DNA of 64,000 nt. It comes from Bacteroides fragilis. Lineage in GTDB: Bacteria > Bacteroidota > Bacteroidia > Bacteroidales > Bacteroidaceae. The stretch spans positions 682,001-746,000 of the forward strand of contig NZ_CP018937.1 of assembly GCF_002849695.1 (NCBI RefSeq), read 5' to 3'. Made by a program: the position numbers and the translations under genes. Positions 63,905 through 64,000 of the stretch are shown piece after piece. The notes under the pieces are model-generated. The model did no database searches. It saw nothing but the letters and a program-made list of their open reading frames with translations, and was not told the origin of the DNA. Numbering within the stretch: the first letter of the stretch is position 1; every line of letters starts with the position of its first letter.

Positions 63905-64000
63905 ATGTACTTATTATTAGTTATCTTAATGGTTATTGCAGCCATACTGATGTGCTTCATTGTGTTGATTCAGAACTCAAAAGGCGGTGGTCTTGCTTCT
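63905..64000 (+). CDS. secG: Preprotein translocase subunit SecG (5' part)
   Basis: The window ends 32 codons into this gene. The visible peptide starts MYLLLVILMVIAAILMCFIV and continues LIQNSKGGGLAS: one membrane helix followed by the Q-N/S-K-G-G-G-L motif of SecG. SecG assists SecA-driven translocation through SecYE. It stands 4 bases after the preceding gene. Confidence 0.9.
   Translation, partial: MYLLLVILMVIAAILMCFIVLIQNSKGGGLAS

Overview
The window comes from a Bacteroides chromosome, most likely the B. fragilis/B. thetaiotaomicron group; species cannot be fixed from sequence alone. The evidence is: many promoters of the Bacteroides type (TAnnTTTG at -7), two SusC/SusD loci with ECF sigma/FecR pairs, a type III glutamine synthetase, a long SecA with a zinc tail, and Bacteroidota-specific families (DUF5686, DUF3810, DUF4105/Lnb, DUF4837, DUF6340).

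Layout. 0-7.3 kb: trxB, a GH20 hexosaminidase, a Crp/Fnr regulator preceded by four palindromes at an exact 23-bp period, and glnN. 7.5-9.7 kb: a DUF5686 outer-membrane protein. 9.7-11.0 kb: a compact retron, with its own promoter, a folded ncRNA with 12-bp a1/a2 ends and a TTAGC branch-site context, and a reverse transcriptase with an N-terminal membrane helix and no partner effector gene. 11.2-20.3 kb: housekeeping genes rpsA, rnz, an ECF sigma/anti-sigma/CpxP-like operon, mazG, a DUF3810 membrane zincin-like protein, and valS. 20.4-22.3 kb: an orphan membrane histidine kinase.

22.3-31.4 kb is the first sigma/FecR/SusCD locus, with an endonuclease/exonuclease/phosphatase-fold enzyme and a calcineurin-like phosphoesterase as cargo. 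Its SusC is broken by a one-base frameshift. 31.6-41.8 kb is a second sigma/FecR/SusCD locus with two Ser-type sulfatases. The two loci share a TTAGGA-N17-GTCTTAT motif before fecR, a six-codon mini-ORF, and a predicted antisense sRNA over the susC start (DonS type). The sRNA promoter and terminator occupy equivalent positions in both loci.

41.9-64 kb is core genome: a conserved hypothetical, a DUF6340 lipoprotein, secA, a PafA-like phosphatase homologue that seems to lack most catalytic ligands, a DUF4105/Lnb membrane protein, and a GC-rich repeat array. An envelope cluster follows: coaX, an outer-membrane protein, a TPR protein, lptC, a CBS/HlyC protein and PpiD. The window ends with rlmN, a DUF4837 lipoprotein, pdxA, a sigma-54 activator, lptE, a TPR-like protein and the start of secG.

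The strongest unusual system is the retron at 9.72-11.03 kb. The paired antisense sRNAs and the dead-phosphatase candidate come next. No tRNA, rRNA, insertion sequence or CRISPR array was recognised.
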